Positions 1 through 6,492 of a stretch of 10,157 bases of DNA are shown here, one piece after another. How positions within the stretch are numbered: position 1 is the first letter of the stretch; each line of letters begins with the position of its first letter. The stretch is taken from assembly GCA_023230425.1 (NCBI GenBank), contig JALNXI010000061.1:1-10157 (forward strand), in the 5' to 3' direction. The translations under genes were made by a program, and so were the position numbers. The notes below the pieces were generated by a model. It had not been told where the DNA came from, searched no databases, and worked only from the letters and a program-made list of their open reading frames with translations. This DNA comes from Methanoculleus sp. (lineage in GTDB: Archaea; Halobacteriota; Methanomicrobia; Methanomicrobiales; Methanoculleaceae).

Positions 1-706
1 TCAGGGGAGCAAAGACCGGGATGAAGACCATCATGCCCCCGCGGCCGAGGGCGCTGATGAAACTGAAGACCATGACCCCTCGCATGACCGGCAGCGAGAA
101 GATCGCACGCATCGGAACGTGCGGGGAGTCCGGGAGCGCCAGAGAACCCGGCTTTGCTTCCGGGAGGGATATGGCGACGAGGAGTGTGGCGAACGCCGAG
201 AGGCCGGCCATGACGTAGAAGACCGACGGCATCCCGAGCGTGTCGTTCAGGAACCCACCGAGGAGCGGCCCCACCCCCATGCCAAGGAACATCGATATGG
301 AGAAGTTCCCCATCTGGCTCCCTTCCTTCCCCTTCTCCGAGAGGTCCGCGATATAGGCCATGGCTATCGGAACGACCATGGCCGACGCCAGCCCGTGAAT
401 GAGGCGGACAACCGTGAGCGAGTAGACACTGCCGGCGATGAGGTAGGCGAGCGACGTGACCGCGTAGACGAACATCCCGATGAGGATGATCCACTTCCTC
501 CCCTGCCGGTCCGATATCCGGCCGATGATGGGCATGAAGACTGACCGTGAGAGCGCGAAGGCTGAGAAGATGATGCCGAGCCAGATGCCGGTCGCGCCCA
601 GGTTCTCCGCGTAGATGGGGAGGAGCGGGCTGACGACACCGAGCCCGAGCATGGTGGCAAAGACGGAGATGAATAAGACGTTATAAATTCGTTTGGCAGT
701 ATTCAT
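1..706 (-). CDS. MFS transporter, partial (C-terminal end beyond the left edge)
   Basis: Drug-efflux-like major facilitator superfamily permease, an integral membrane secondary transporter; the substrate cannot be read from sequence. The frame is open from the ATG at 706 to the left edge, giving 235 residues of a family usually near 400, so the C-terminal half is missing. The N-terminus (MNTAKRIYNVLFISVFATM) runs straight into a first membrane helix. A second helix contains LGIIFSAFALSRSVFMPIIG, followed by the classical MFS motif A loop GRISDRQGRK at about residues 62-71. Further hydrophobic segments cover about 73-92, 95-118, 132-152 and 160-178, and a hydrophilic central loop starts at about 180, giving the usual six helices plus the start of the second half. 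An AGGTG ribosome-binding site lies 8 nt before the ATG. The gene has its own promoter (797-805) and a leader with a perfect inverted repeat (735-754), so it need not be co-transcribed with the methyltransferase-like gene upstream. I am confident of the family and not of the substrate. Confidence 0.93.
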   Translation of the reverse strand, partial: MNTAKRIYNVLFISVFATMLGLGVVSPLLPIYAENLGATGIWLGIIFSAFALSRSVFMPIIGRISDRQGRKWIILIGMFVYAVTSLAYLIAGSVYSLTVVRLIHGLASAMVVPIAMAYIADLSEKGKEGSQMGNFSISMFLGMGVGPLLGGFLNDTLGMPSVFYVMAGLSAFATLLVAISLPEAKPGSLALPDSPHVPMRAIFSLPVMRGVMVFSFISALGRGGMMVFIPVFAPL

Positions 707-734
707 GCAGGATACACCTGATTCGGGATCAAAG

Positions 735-754
735 CCGCAAGATCGGTCTTGCGG
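735..754. repeat. Perfect 8-bp inverted repeat in the MFS leader
   Basis: CCGCAAGA-TCGG-TCTTGCGG: two perfect 8-bp arms around a 4-nt centre. It lies between the inferred transcription start (about 775) and the MFS start codon (706). It could be an operator for a local transcription regulator, since efflux genes often have one, or an RNA hairpin in the 5' leader. No regulator gene is adjacent. The repeat is directly visible; its function is inferred. Confidence 0.6.
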
Positions 755-796
755 TGAGCGTTCACAAATGCGGTGAAAATAGTTGGTAGCGATTGA

Positions 797-805
797 CCTT
801 ATATT
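797..805 (-). promoter_or_regulatory. Candidate TATA box for the MFS transporter
   Basis: On the minus strand this reads AATATAAGG, preceded by a C/G-rich stretch that could act as BRE. Archaeal transcription would start about 25 nt downstream, near 775, giving a leader of about 70 nt before the ATG at 706. It lies in the 123-bp gap downstream of the methyltransferase-like gene. Confidence 0.55.
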
Positions 806-829
806 GACCCGGTCGTCCGCCGGCTGAAG

Positions 830-1669
830 TTATACCCGGTGCGTGACGCAGCACCACCGGTCGTAGATGGGGTCACGCCGGTTCTCGAAGACCCCGGCAT
901 CCCGCCCCTGCCCGACGCACCACTCCTCCACCCGGGCCGCCTCGGCCTCTGTGCCGACGGTGATCAGCGTTTCGCCGGTGAGGTCGAGGAGCCCGGTGAT
1001 GATCCCTTCCCAGAGGGAAGCGTTGTAGGAGTAGATCTCCCCGGCCATGAACACGGCGCCGAGGGGCACCGGCGTAATGTAGCAGGAAGCCTCCTGTGCG
1101 TCGATGCACATGGTGTCTTCCGGCGCGAGGCGGCCCCGGGAAAGCCCGAGCGCGAGGAGCGCCGGGTCGTTGTCGTAGGCGAGCGCCCGCACGCCGCCCG
1201 CCCGGAGGGCCGCGGTACCGACACCCGACCCGCAGCAGCAGTCGAGACAGCCCGTCCCCGCACGGTCGCCCCAGACCTCGTCGAGAAGGTCGCGAATTTT
1301 ACCTTCCCGGTCGGGACGCAGGTCTTCGAGGGCAGGGTGCACGGTTGCGCAGATATCGAGGCTGTAGTACTCCCGGACCGCCGAGAGCCACGCCTCCCGG
1401 CTCTCCTGATAGATATCGCCGCCGACGACCTCAAAGCACTCGATCGCCGCGAGCGTCGGGTCCCGGAAGAGGAACGAGACGGCATGCCAGCCGTTCGAAC
1501 CGTCGTGGAGCGCGAGCGCGAGCGGCTCCTCCTCCTCATCGACCAGCAACCGGGCCTCGTCCGGTTTCGCCCGGAGCAGCAGGGCTGTACAGAAGTCTTC
1601 CGTCAGTTCCGCAAACGACGGTTCAACCATCCGGCACCCGTCGACCTCAAGGATATCTGCAACCTTCAT
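830..1669 (-). CDS. Class I SAM-dependent methyltransferase-like protein
   Basis: 279-residue soluble protein with a Rossmann-type SAM-binding signature in its second half. Motif I is CLDCCCGSGVGTAALR at residues 141-156 (D143, G147, G149, G151), and motif II is the acidic strand-end RALAYDNDP at 161-169. The first 130 residues are a separate alpha/beta region rich in acidic residues (LLVDEEEEPLALAL) with no family I recognise; they may be a substrate-recognition domain. The C-terminus holds another Cys pair (RWCCVTHRV). The ATG overlaps the TGA of the upstream beta-helix gene as ATGA, so the two are almost certainly translationally coupled. Motif I carries CCC where most members have a single small or aromatic residue, so SAM binding is likely but activity and target (protein, RNA or small molecule) are unknown. 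It could also be a catalytically altered homologue. Confidence 0.8.
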   Translation of the reverse strand: MKVADILEVDGCRMVEPSFAELTEDFCTALLLRAKPDEARLLVDEEEEPLALALHDGSNGWHAVSFLFRDPTLAAIECFEVVGGDIYQESREAWLSAVREYYSLDICATVHPALEDLRPDREGKIRDLLDEVWGDRAGTGCLDCCCGSGVGTAALRAGGVRALAYDNDPALLALGLSRGRLAPEDTMCIDAQEASCYITPVPLGAVFMAGEIYSYNASLWEGIITGLLDLTGETLITVGTEAEAARVEEWCVGQGRDAGVFENRRDPIYDRWCCVTHRV

Positions 1670-2514
1670 ACTTCTCGCCTCTCGATCTTCAGGCCCCCCG
1701 GCGCCCGGATGACCCCATCCACGCGGGCATCCTCGTGCAGGGTGAGACCCCGGCAGGAGACGTTCCCGAGGATATGCACCTCCTGCTCGACCGTCACATC
1801 GCCGTCGCTCTGGACGTCACCGTGGATGACCGATCCTCTGGCGATGCTCGCGCCTTCACGCAGGTGGAGGCTCCCGAAGACCGTCGTCTCCTCCCGGATC
1901 GCGATCGACTCCGCACGGATGTTCCCGTGCAGCCGGCACCCCGCCCCGACGGTCATCCTCTCCGGGACCGAGAAGGTCTGCATATTGAGGACGGCGCCGG
2001 CCGGGATCATCAACGGTGTGGCGGCGGGGGCCTCTTCGTCACCCAGGAGTTTCTGGAGGACAGCGTCCAGTTCATCCTCCTTCTCTATCCCGAGGACGGC
2101 CACCAGATACATCATGATATAGATGATGACCGGCATCGGGTTGCGGATGGAGATCCAGCCCTTCGCCTCAAATCCACGCTCGATCTGGACGTTGTCCCCG
2201 ATATCGAGGTCGCCTTTGACGACGAGTTTTCCCTGGATCTTCACCCCCTCGCCGAGGTAGGCGTCCTCCTCCACGACGACATCGCCAGCGACCTCGCACC
2301 AGTTGTCTATCCGGACGTCGCCGCCCGCAGTGATGTTGCCGTTGATCCTGCTGAACTCGCAGACCACGACATCGTTCCCTGAGAGGCCGTAATCGATCCG
2401 GCACCGTTCACCGATGACAATATCCTGCCCGGTCTTGAGCGTCCTCTCCTGGAGCTCGGTATGGTCCGGGAGGGTGCAGGCCCTGATCCAGTCGTGGTCT
2501 CCTGTCGGTTCCAT
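1666..2514 (-). CDS. Bactofilin-like / polymer-forming beta-helix protein with a hydrophobic insert
   Basis: 282-residue protein built of two runs of short beta-helix turns with regularly spaced V/I/L and G (for example INGNITAGGDVRIDNWCEVA and IHGDVQSDGDVTVEQEVHIL). This is typical of bactofilins (polymer-forming cytoskeletal proteins) and of left-handed beta-helix acyltransferases. The first run covers about residues 30-125 and the second about 168-280. Between them lies a hydrophobic segment, PMPVIIYIMMYLVAVLG (126-142), then an acidic helical linker (143-165). It lacks an obvious acyltransferase catalytic His/CoA motif, so a scaffold role is more likely than an enzyme. The segment at 126-142 is long enough to insert in or sit on the membrane. 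The gene starts 16 nt after apgM and ends overlapping the methyltransferase gene. AGGT precedes the ATG by only 2 nt, so initiation may rely on coupling. The broad family is fairly sure and the function is unknown. Confidence 0.75.
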   Translation of the reverse strand: MEPTGDHDWIRACTLPDHTELQERTLKTGQDIVIGERCRIDYGLSGNDVVVCEFSRINGNITAGGDVRIDNWCEVAGDVVVEEDAYLGEGVKIQGKLVVKGDLDIGDNVQIERGFEAKGWISIRNPMPVIIYIMMYLVAVLGIEKEDELDAVLQKLLGDEEAPAATPLMIPAGAVLNMQTFSVPERMTVGAGCRLHGNIRAESIAIREETTVFGSLHLREGASIARGSVIHGDVQSDGDVTVEQEVHILGNVSCRGLTLHEDARVDGVIRAPGGLKIERREV

Positions 2515-2530
2515 TTACCTGGTAAGATCT

Positions 2531-3766
2531 TCATGCGCCATACTTATGACTCTTATTAATTAGGTCCAGGACGATCGGCATGAGATCGCAGCCGCGGATA
2601 CGGTTGAGGCCGCCCTCCGCGCACGAGACCTCGTCGAACCGAACCGTCCGGTCCACCCTGACTCCGGGGCCCCTGATGACGACCGGCACCGGGTCGGCGC
2701 TGTGGTCTTTGATCGAACAGGGGGTGCTGTGGTCGGCGCAGACGACGAGCAGGGTATCCTCGAGACCGAGCAGCGGCTCGAGCGCCGCGTCGATCACCTC
2801 GATGAAGTCCCGCTTCTGGATCCCTTTTCCATCGTGGCCGGCCTCGTCCGCGCCCTTGATGTTCATCAGCACGAAGTCTTTCCGGTCGAGTTCCCCGAGC
2901 GTTGCCTTCACCTTGGCGTCCAGGTCGGAGTCGACCGATCCGGTCGTCCCCGGCACCGGTATATGCTCGAGCCCCACAACCTTCCCTATCCCGGATATGA
3001 GCGTAGCCGCGGAGATGACGCTCCCGGAGAGACTGTAGCGCTCCTGAAACTGCGGGAACGCGCCCATCTTCCCGGCGCCCCGGATCAGGAGGAGGTTTGC
3101 GGGCACGAGACCCTCCTCTATCCGCCGGGCGTTCAACGGGTGGTCGGAGAGAACCTTTGCGGACTGGCGGATGAACTCGTTGCAGGCTTCTGCAGTCTTT
3201 TCGTCCGCCGGCTCGTCGGTGCAGGCCCGGATGGTGAGCGGCCGTACCCCTTCCTTCTTCGGGTCGTTTGAGGAGACCTTATCCCCGAGACCTTCCCCCA
3301 CCAGAGCGAGGGCCGCCCGGTGGCCGGCGCCCGACTCGAACCTGAACCCGAGACCGAGCGGTGAGAGGTCCACGCTCTCCCGGATCGCCTCCGAGAGGGG
3401 TCCGGTCCCGGATATCCGCCCTGCCCGGCGGTCGGTGATGAGGCCATCCCCCCCCACCGTGGCGAAGTTGCACCGGAACCCTATCATTCCGGCGGTCATG
3501 TGGATGCCGGTCCCCTCGGCCTCGAGCGGGCCCCGGCCGGTGTAGTACTCCTGCGGCGGGTAGCCGAGCAGGGCGAGGTGGGAGGTGTCGGAACCGGGGC
3601 GTATGCCGGGAGCGATGGTATCCATGATGCCGCAGACGCCCTCCGCGGCGATCCGGTCGAGGACCGGGGTCCGTGCTGCGCTAAGAGGGGTCCGTCCGTT
3701 CAGCGCTTCACAGGGGCGGTCGGATATACCGTCCAGCACCAGGAATAATACCTTGTGAGCAATCAT
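2531..3766 (-). CDS. apgM: 2,3-bisphosphoglycerate-independent phosphoglycerate mutase (archaeal type)
   Basis: Cytosolic enzyme interconverting 3-phosphoglycerate and 2-phosphoglycerate in glycolysis/gluconeogenesis. It is 411 residues, the usual length for the archaeal ApgM branch of the alkaline-phosphatase-like superfamily. Visible motifs are VLFLVLDGISDRP at the N-terminus (metal ligand D12), GIRPGSDTSHLALLGY with the expected phospho-acceptor S59, a metal-binding DEAGHDGKG region (H311), and VVCADHSTP (D345, H346) followed by KDHSADPVPVVIRG (H355). This is the complete two-metal set. No good Shine-Dalgarno precedes the ATG, and a GC-rich 6-bp inverted repeat (CTTCCC/GGGAAG, 3799-3818) lies about 35-50 nt upstream. 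The gene lies 59 bp after the small unknown gene and 16 bp before the beta-helix gene, so it is probably co-transcribed with both. Confidence 0.96.
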   Translation of the reverse strand: MIAHKVLFLVLDGISDRPCEALNGRTPLSAARTPVLDRIAAEGVCGIMDTIAPGIRPGSDTSHLALLGYPPQEYYTGRGPLEAEGTGIHMTAGMIGFRCNFATVGGDGLITDRRAGRISGTGPLSEAIRESVDLSPLGLGFRFESGAGHRAALALVGEGLGDKVSSNDPKKEGVRPLTIRACTDEPADEKTAEACNEFIRQSAKVLSDHPLNARRIEEGLVPANLLLIRGAGKMGAFPQFQERYSLSGSVISAATLISGIGKVVGLEHIPVPGTTGSVDSDLDAKVKATLGELDRKDFVLMNIKGADEAGHDGKGIQKRDFIEVIDAALEPLLGLEDTLLVVCADHSTPCSIKDHSADPVPVVIRGPGVRVDRTVRFDEVSCAEGGLNRIRGCDLMPIVLDLINKSHKYGA

Positions 3767-3798
3767 CGAAAACAGGTGAGATCCCGAACCTGATTACT

Positions 3799-3818
3799 CT
3801 TCCCGGTGGGCGGGGAAG
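3799..3818. repeat. GC-rich inverted repeat upstream of apgM
   Basis: CTTCCC and GGGAAG arms are separated by 8 nt in the 59-bp gap between the small unknown gene and apgM. On the transcribed strand it could form a hairpin affecting read-through, processing or translation of apgM. It is short, in GC-rich DNA, and could be chance. Confidence 0.35.
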
Positions 3819-3825
3819 GTCCGGG

Positions 3826-4254
3826 TCACCGGGGGTGGGCCGTCCTCTGAAGAGAGACACACCGCTTTGCATGGCGGAGCGCCTCCTTCGCGAGGGCATC
3901 ACCCCGCCTGCAGCACTCCTCCTTGCAGTCGATCATGATGAGGATATTGGCCGTCTTGATCATATCGGCCGAGAGGCACCGGATCTCCACGGCAAGGTCG
4001 TCATCGATGACCGCTTCCACGTCGCATATGACATCGTAGATCTGGTGGGAGTATCGGTCGAGCAGCGCGTTTGCGATGGAAACCCAGGTCCCGCTGCTCT
4101 CCCTCTCCCGGAGAACGGTCCACTCGCGGTGGAACTGGACGAGCATCCTCCTGATGATCCCCCGGGCCATCTTCTGCTGCTCGTCCGGGGTCCCGGGGCA
4201 GAGCACAGTCTGCTTTGCCCGCCGCGTACCAGCCGGTTGCTCTTCGGCCGTCAC
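3826..4254 (-). CDS. Uncharacterised protein of 142 residues, GTG start
   Basis: I do not recognise a family. The start is set at the GTG at 4254: a strong GGAGGTG lies 6 nt upstream, and the likely TATA box (4302-4313) would place the transcription start near 4281, downstream of the in-frame ATG at 4323 that gives a longer reading. The protein looks soluble and mainly helical. A charged N-terminal third is followed by the helix MARGIIRRMLVQFHREWTVL (29-48). Next comes a central stretch, YSHQIYDVICDVEAVIDDDL, and then a C-terminal part with six of the eight cysteines, including the cluster DCKEECCRRGD at about 109-119. The Cys spacing does not match a familiar zinc or Fe-S motif. It probably heads the unit that continues into apgM, but a metabolic link is not shown by the sequence. 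Confidence 0.78.
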   Translation of the reverse strand: MTAEEQPAGTRRAKQTVLCPGTPDEQQKMARGIIRRMLVQFHREWTVLRERESSGTWVSIANALLDRYSHQIYDVICDVEAVIDDDLAVEIRCLSADMIKTANILIMIDCKEECCRRGDALAKEALRHAKRCVSLQRTAHPR

Positions 4255-4260
4255 TATCTT

Positions 4261-4267
4261 CACCTCC
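4261..4267 (-). promoter_or_regulatory. Strong ribosome-binding site that decides a GTG start
   Basis: GGAGGTG on the minus strand, 6 nt before GTG at 4254. It is the best Shine-Dalgarno match near this gene, and it argues against the longer ATG reading that begins at 4323. Confidence 0.75.
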
Positions 4268-4301
4268 CTGCACGCTCCGGCGGAGGTATAACCCGGCCAT
4301 A

Positions 4302-4313
4302 GGGTATATACCC
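4302..4313 (-). promoter_or_regulatory. TATA box for the unknown gene / apgM unit
   Basis: GGGTATATACCC, a symmetric sequence with an archaeal TATA core (4305-4310). Transcription on the minus strand would start around 4281, leaving a leader of about 26 nt that contains the GGAGGTG site. Because the box is palindromic its direction is set only by context: no plus-strand gene follows it. Confidence 0.65.
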
Positions 4314-4364
4314 TTCGTGCCATCTCCGTCGCATGGATTCTGTGAATAGTGAAGCTATGGGCGC

Positions 4365-4377
4365 TAAAAAAAGGGGT
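4365..4377 (-). terminator. T-rich terminator after the ribosomal unit
   Basis: On the minus strand, CACCCC is followed by a run of seven T (4372-4366), starting 20 nt after the eS1 stop codon. A T tract without a strong stem is the usual archaeal intrinsic termination signal. It separates the uS15-eS1 unit from the next promoter at 4302-4313. Confidence 0.6.
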
Positions 4378-4391
4378 GAGCAGCCGCGGCC

Positions 4392-4985
4392 TTATACGGT
4401 CGCGATCTGCTCCAGTTTGGACTTGGTTATCTCGACCCGGCGGATCGGATAGATCGTCTTTACGACCTTGAAGACGTCCCGTGCCATGTCGCCGGAGACG
4501 ATATCCTTGACCAGGGTCTCTAAGTCGCTCTCGGCCGCCCGGGCAGTCAGGGCCTGTGATATCGCCTGCCGCACAGCGTGGACCTGGCTCTGCTCGGCCC
4601 TTGATAGGGTGAGACAGACGACCGTCACGCGCAGGAGTTTACCGTCCTTGCTGATGACCGGGTGGATGGTATCGATACGGGATGCCCGTCGCTTGACCAT
4701 CGACCTGAGGTAGTCCCGGGTCACTTCGTGCCCGATGAACTCGGTGTACGCGGCGTCGCCGGTCACGTTGTTGATCTTAAACCTCATCTTGATGTGGGAC
4801 TTTGAGTAGTCCTGCACAACTTCGCCGAGCGTTGCGGTCATAACCCGGCCGACCATGTTCGCGGGGTCGGCCGAGATGGTGTCGCCGATCTCAACTTTGC
4901 CGAAGGCGTCGGGTACGTAGACACGGTACCACTTCTTGGCCTTCCAGCCTTCCACCCTTCTTCCAACCTGTTTCTTCCTTGCCAT
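4392..4985 (-). CDS. rps3ae: Small-subunit ribosomal protein eS1 (S3Ae)
   Basis: Structural protein of the archaeal 30S subunit, homologous to eukaryotic eS1/S3a. It is 197 residues, full length for archaea. Family features are the basic start MARKKQVGRRVEGWKAKKWY, the YRVYVPDAFGKVEIGDTI stretch at about 20-37, HIKMRFKINNVTG at about 64-76, and the core FIGHEVTRDYLRSMVKRRASRID. The C-terminal half holds PIRRVEITKSKLE. It is the last gene of the unit: 23 nt after the Pcc1 stop and followed by a T-rich terminator. A weak GAAGTGAT precedes the ATG. No defects are seen. Confidence 0.97.
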   Translation of the reverse strand: MARKKQVGRRVEGWKAKKWYRVYVPDAFGKVEIGDTISADPANMVGRVMTATLGEVVQDYSKSHIKMRFKINNVTGDAAYTEFIGHEVTRDYLRSMVKRRASRIDTIHPVISKDGKLLRVTVVCLTLSRAEQSQVHAVRQAISQALTARAAESDLETLVKDIVSGDMARDVFKVVKTIYPIRRVEITKSKLEQIATV

Positions 4986-5008
4986 GGTATCACTTCTTTC
5001 TGATTATA

Positions 5009-5272
5009 TCATTCTTCAGCCTGAACGCACTCCGGAGTTCTCTCCCGTTTCGTTGAAGCGCAGGTGCATACGTCCTCCGCTATCGCCAGGTTCATGAGGT
5101 AGTCGTCCATCGAAGCGATGATCGACCGAAGCCTGGTCCCGTCGATCTCGACCCGCACCCCTCCCTCGATCGGGTATGTCCTGATCAGGGTGAGGTTGTC
5201 AGGCTCGAGCGCCGCCGCCACACATCCGGGAAGGCTGTGCGGCGTCTCGATGGTGCCCTCGATCCGGATCAT
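5009..5272 (-). CDS. pcc1: KEOPS complex subunit Pcc1
   Basis: Small dimerising subunit of the KEOPS complex (Kae1, Bud32, Cgi121, Pcc1), which makes the t6A modification at position 37 of ANN-decoding tRNAs. It has 87 residues from the ATG at 5272, whose ATGA overlaps the stop of the DHH gene; a longer in-frame reading to 5374 would run deep into that gene and is unlikely. The fold signature is short but clear: an N-terminal beta strand (IRIEGTIETP), a central AALEPDNLTLIRTYPIEGGVRVEIDG, then RLRSIIASMDDYLMNLAIAEDV, as expected for the long Pcc1 helix. A hydrophilic tail with three cysteines (CTCASTKRERTPEC) is extra to the core fold. Its position between the DHH gene and eS1 matches an arrangement common in Euryarchaeota. 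Confidence 0.88.
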   Translation of the reverse strand: MIRIEGTIETPHSLPGCVAAALEPDNLTLIRTYPIEGGVRVEIDGTRLRSIIASMDDYLMNLAIAEDVCTCASTKRERTPECVQAEE

Positions 5273-6486
5273 GCGGGAACCGCCTCCAGGAGTCCCTGCC
5301 TGAACCGATCCACCTGGTCGGCGCCGATCAGGGCGCCGGCCCTCCGGTGGTGCCCGCCACCCTGGCCGCCGCACGCCTCCGCGAGCCTCCGCATCAGCGC
5401 CTCGAGATCGAGGTCAATGCCGGGCGGACAGCGTGCCGATACGGAGTAACGGTCCCCTCTTTGTCCGATGACAAATACAGGGCCGTTCTGGACGAAGTCG
5501 TTTGCGAGCGCATCCGCGACGTCGCTTGCCACGGACCCGTCGTCCACCGCAAAGAGGGCGAGGCGCTCATCGAGACGGCGCGCCCCGCGGATGCCGGCGA
5601 TGACCGCCTGCCGGTAGCGGGCGGTGATCTCCCAGGCCTCCTGGAGCGCGTAGGTCGAGCGGAGGCAGAGTGATGCGCCGATATCCCCGGATCCGGCCTT
5701 GCCACAGGCGTCGACGACGGCGGCGAGGTTCACGGCCTCGTCGATCACTTCCCGGCCGAGGCTGTAGGTGGTGCCCCAGATCCCGCAGAGTGCGGCGTGC
5801 GAAGCCGTCGGAGCGGCCGTGAGCACGACCCGGGAGAGGAGGGATTCGACGTCTACGTCGTCCTCGTCGGTGACCTGCGTGACCAGTGCCCGGGCGGCGT
5901 CGGGAACGCCCGAGAACCCGGCGAGGTACGGGTTGACGGCGAGCGCGAGCTGCTCGACGAGCCCCCTCCCGGGAAGGCGGATGCCGCGGCGGGGTGCGAT
6001 GAACCCGTTCGCGATGCCTTCACTGTATATGTCCCGGTTCGGCCCTTCGTTCTCCTGGCCGTCTCCTATGATCCCGAGGAGGGCGAGGCCCGCGAGGTCC
6101 CGGTTGTCGCCCATGCGCTGGGCGACGAGGTAGGCCGCACCGGCCGCCGAGAGGTTCCGGTCGCCGTCGATCCCGGCGAGGCGCGGGTTGACGTGGTAGT
6201 CGCCCTCGAAGTGGGGCAGGTGGTGGTCCACCACCATCACGTCGTCGGGGAGGTCCGAGAGTGCTGATCCAAAATCGCAGAGGAGCACGCTGCCGTCGTG
6301 AGGGACGTCGGCCGTGGTGATGCTTGAGCGGATCCTCAGCCGGAATTGCCCGCCTTCACGGAACATAGCGTGGCAGAGGATGGATGCGGCGGCTATGCCG
6401 TCCGCATCGTGGTGCGCCAGCACCTCCACAAACTCCTGCTCGAGGAGGTGGCCGGCCAGGCGAGCAGCAGCGGCGTCAAGCGACAT
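5269..6486 (-). CDS. RecJ/Cdc45-like DHH-DHHA1 phosphoesterase
   Basis: 405-residue protein of the archaeal RecJ family, single-strand nucleases that also contribute the Cdc45-like part of the replicative helicase. Motif I is AHHDADG (residues 24-30), the aspartate of motif II is D71 (LLCDFGS), the DHH signature is VVDHHLPH (85-92), and GIIGDGQE (138-145) matches motif IV. The C-terminal DHHA1 domain ends with GGQGGGHHRRAGA (373-385). All metal-binding positions appear present, so this copy is probably an active phosphoesterase rather than a degenerate Cdc45. It follows uS15 by 6 nt and overlaps Pcc1 by 4 nt. Linkage of this family to uS15 is a known euryarchaeal pattern. Whether it acts mainly in replication, repair or RNA turnover cannot be decided here. 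Confidence 0.92.
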   Translation of the reverse strand: MSLDAAAARLAGHLLEQEFVEVLAHHDADGIAAASILCHAMFREGGQFRLRIRSSITTADVPHDGSVLLCDFGSALSDLPDDVMVVDHHLPHFEGDYHVNPRLAGIDGDRNLSAAGAAYLVAQRMGDNRDLAGLALLGIIGDGQENEGPNRDIYSEGIANGFIAPRRGIRLPGRGLVEQLALAVNPYLAGFSGVPDAARALVTQVTDEDDVDVESLLSRVVLTAAPTASHAALCGIWGTTYSLGREVIDEAVNLAAVVDACGKAGSGDIGASLCLRSTYALQEAWEITARYRQAVIAGIRGARRLDERLALFAVDDGSVASDVADALANDFVQNGPVFVIGQRGDRYSVSARCPPGIDLDLEALMRRLAEACGGQGGGHHRRAGALIGADQVDRFRQGLLEAVPA

Positions 6487-6492
6487 GGATCA

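Noticed and set aside
119..660. Open frames of 98-141 codons on both strands in the left 660 bp
   Set aside because: The minus-strand frame that starts at 706 and runs off the edge encodes a clear MFS transporter, so the others are shadows.
839..2382. Long plus-strand open frames (427 and 428 codons) over the methyltransferase and beta-helix genes
   Set aside because: They are antisense to two genes with clear motifs and ATGA coupling. Their products are low-complexity Arg/Pro-rich, as expected from the complement of GC-rich coding DNA.
5273..5374. N-terminal extension of Pcc1 by 34 residues
   Set aside because: The extension overlaps the conserved DHHA1 end of the DHH gene and is Arg/Pro/Gly-rich. 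The ATG at 5272 overlaps the upstream stop in the usual coupled manner.
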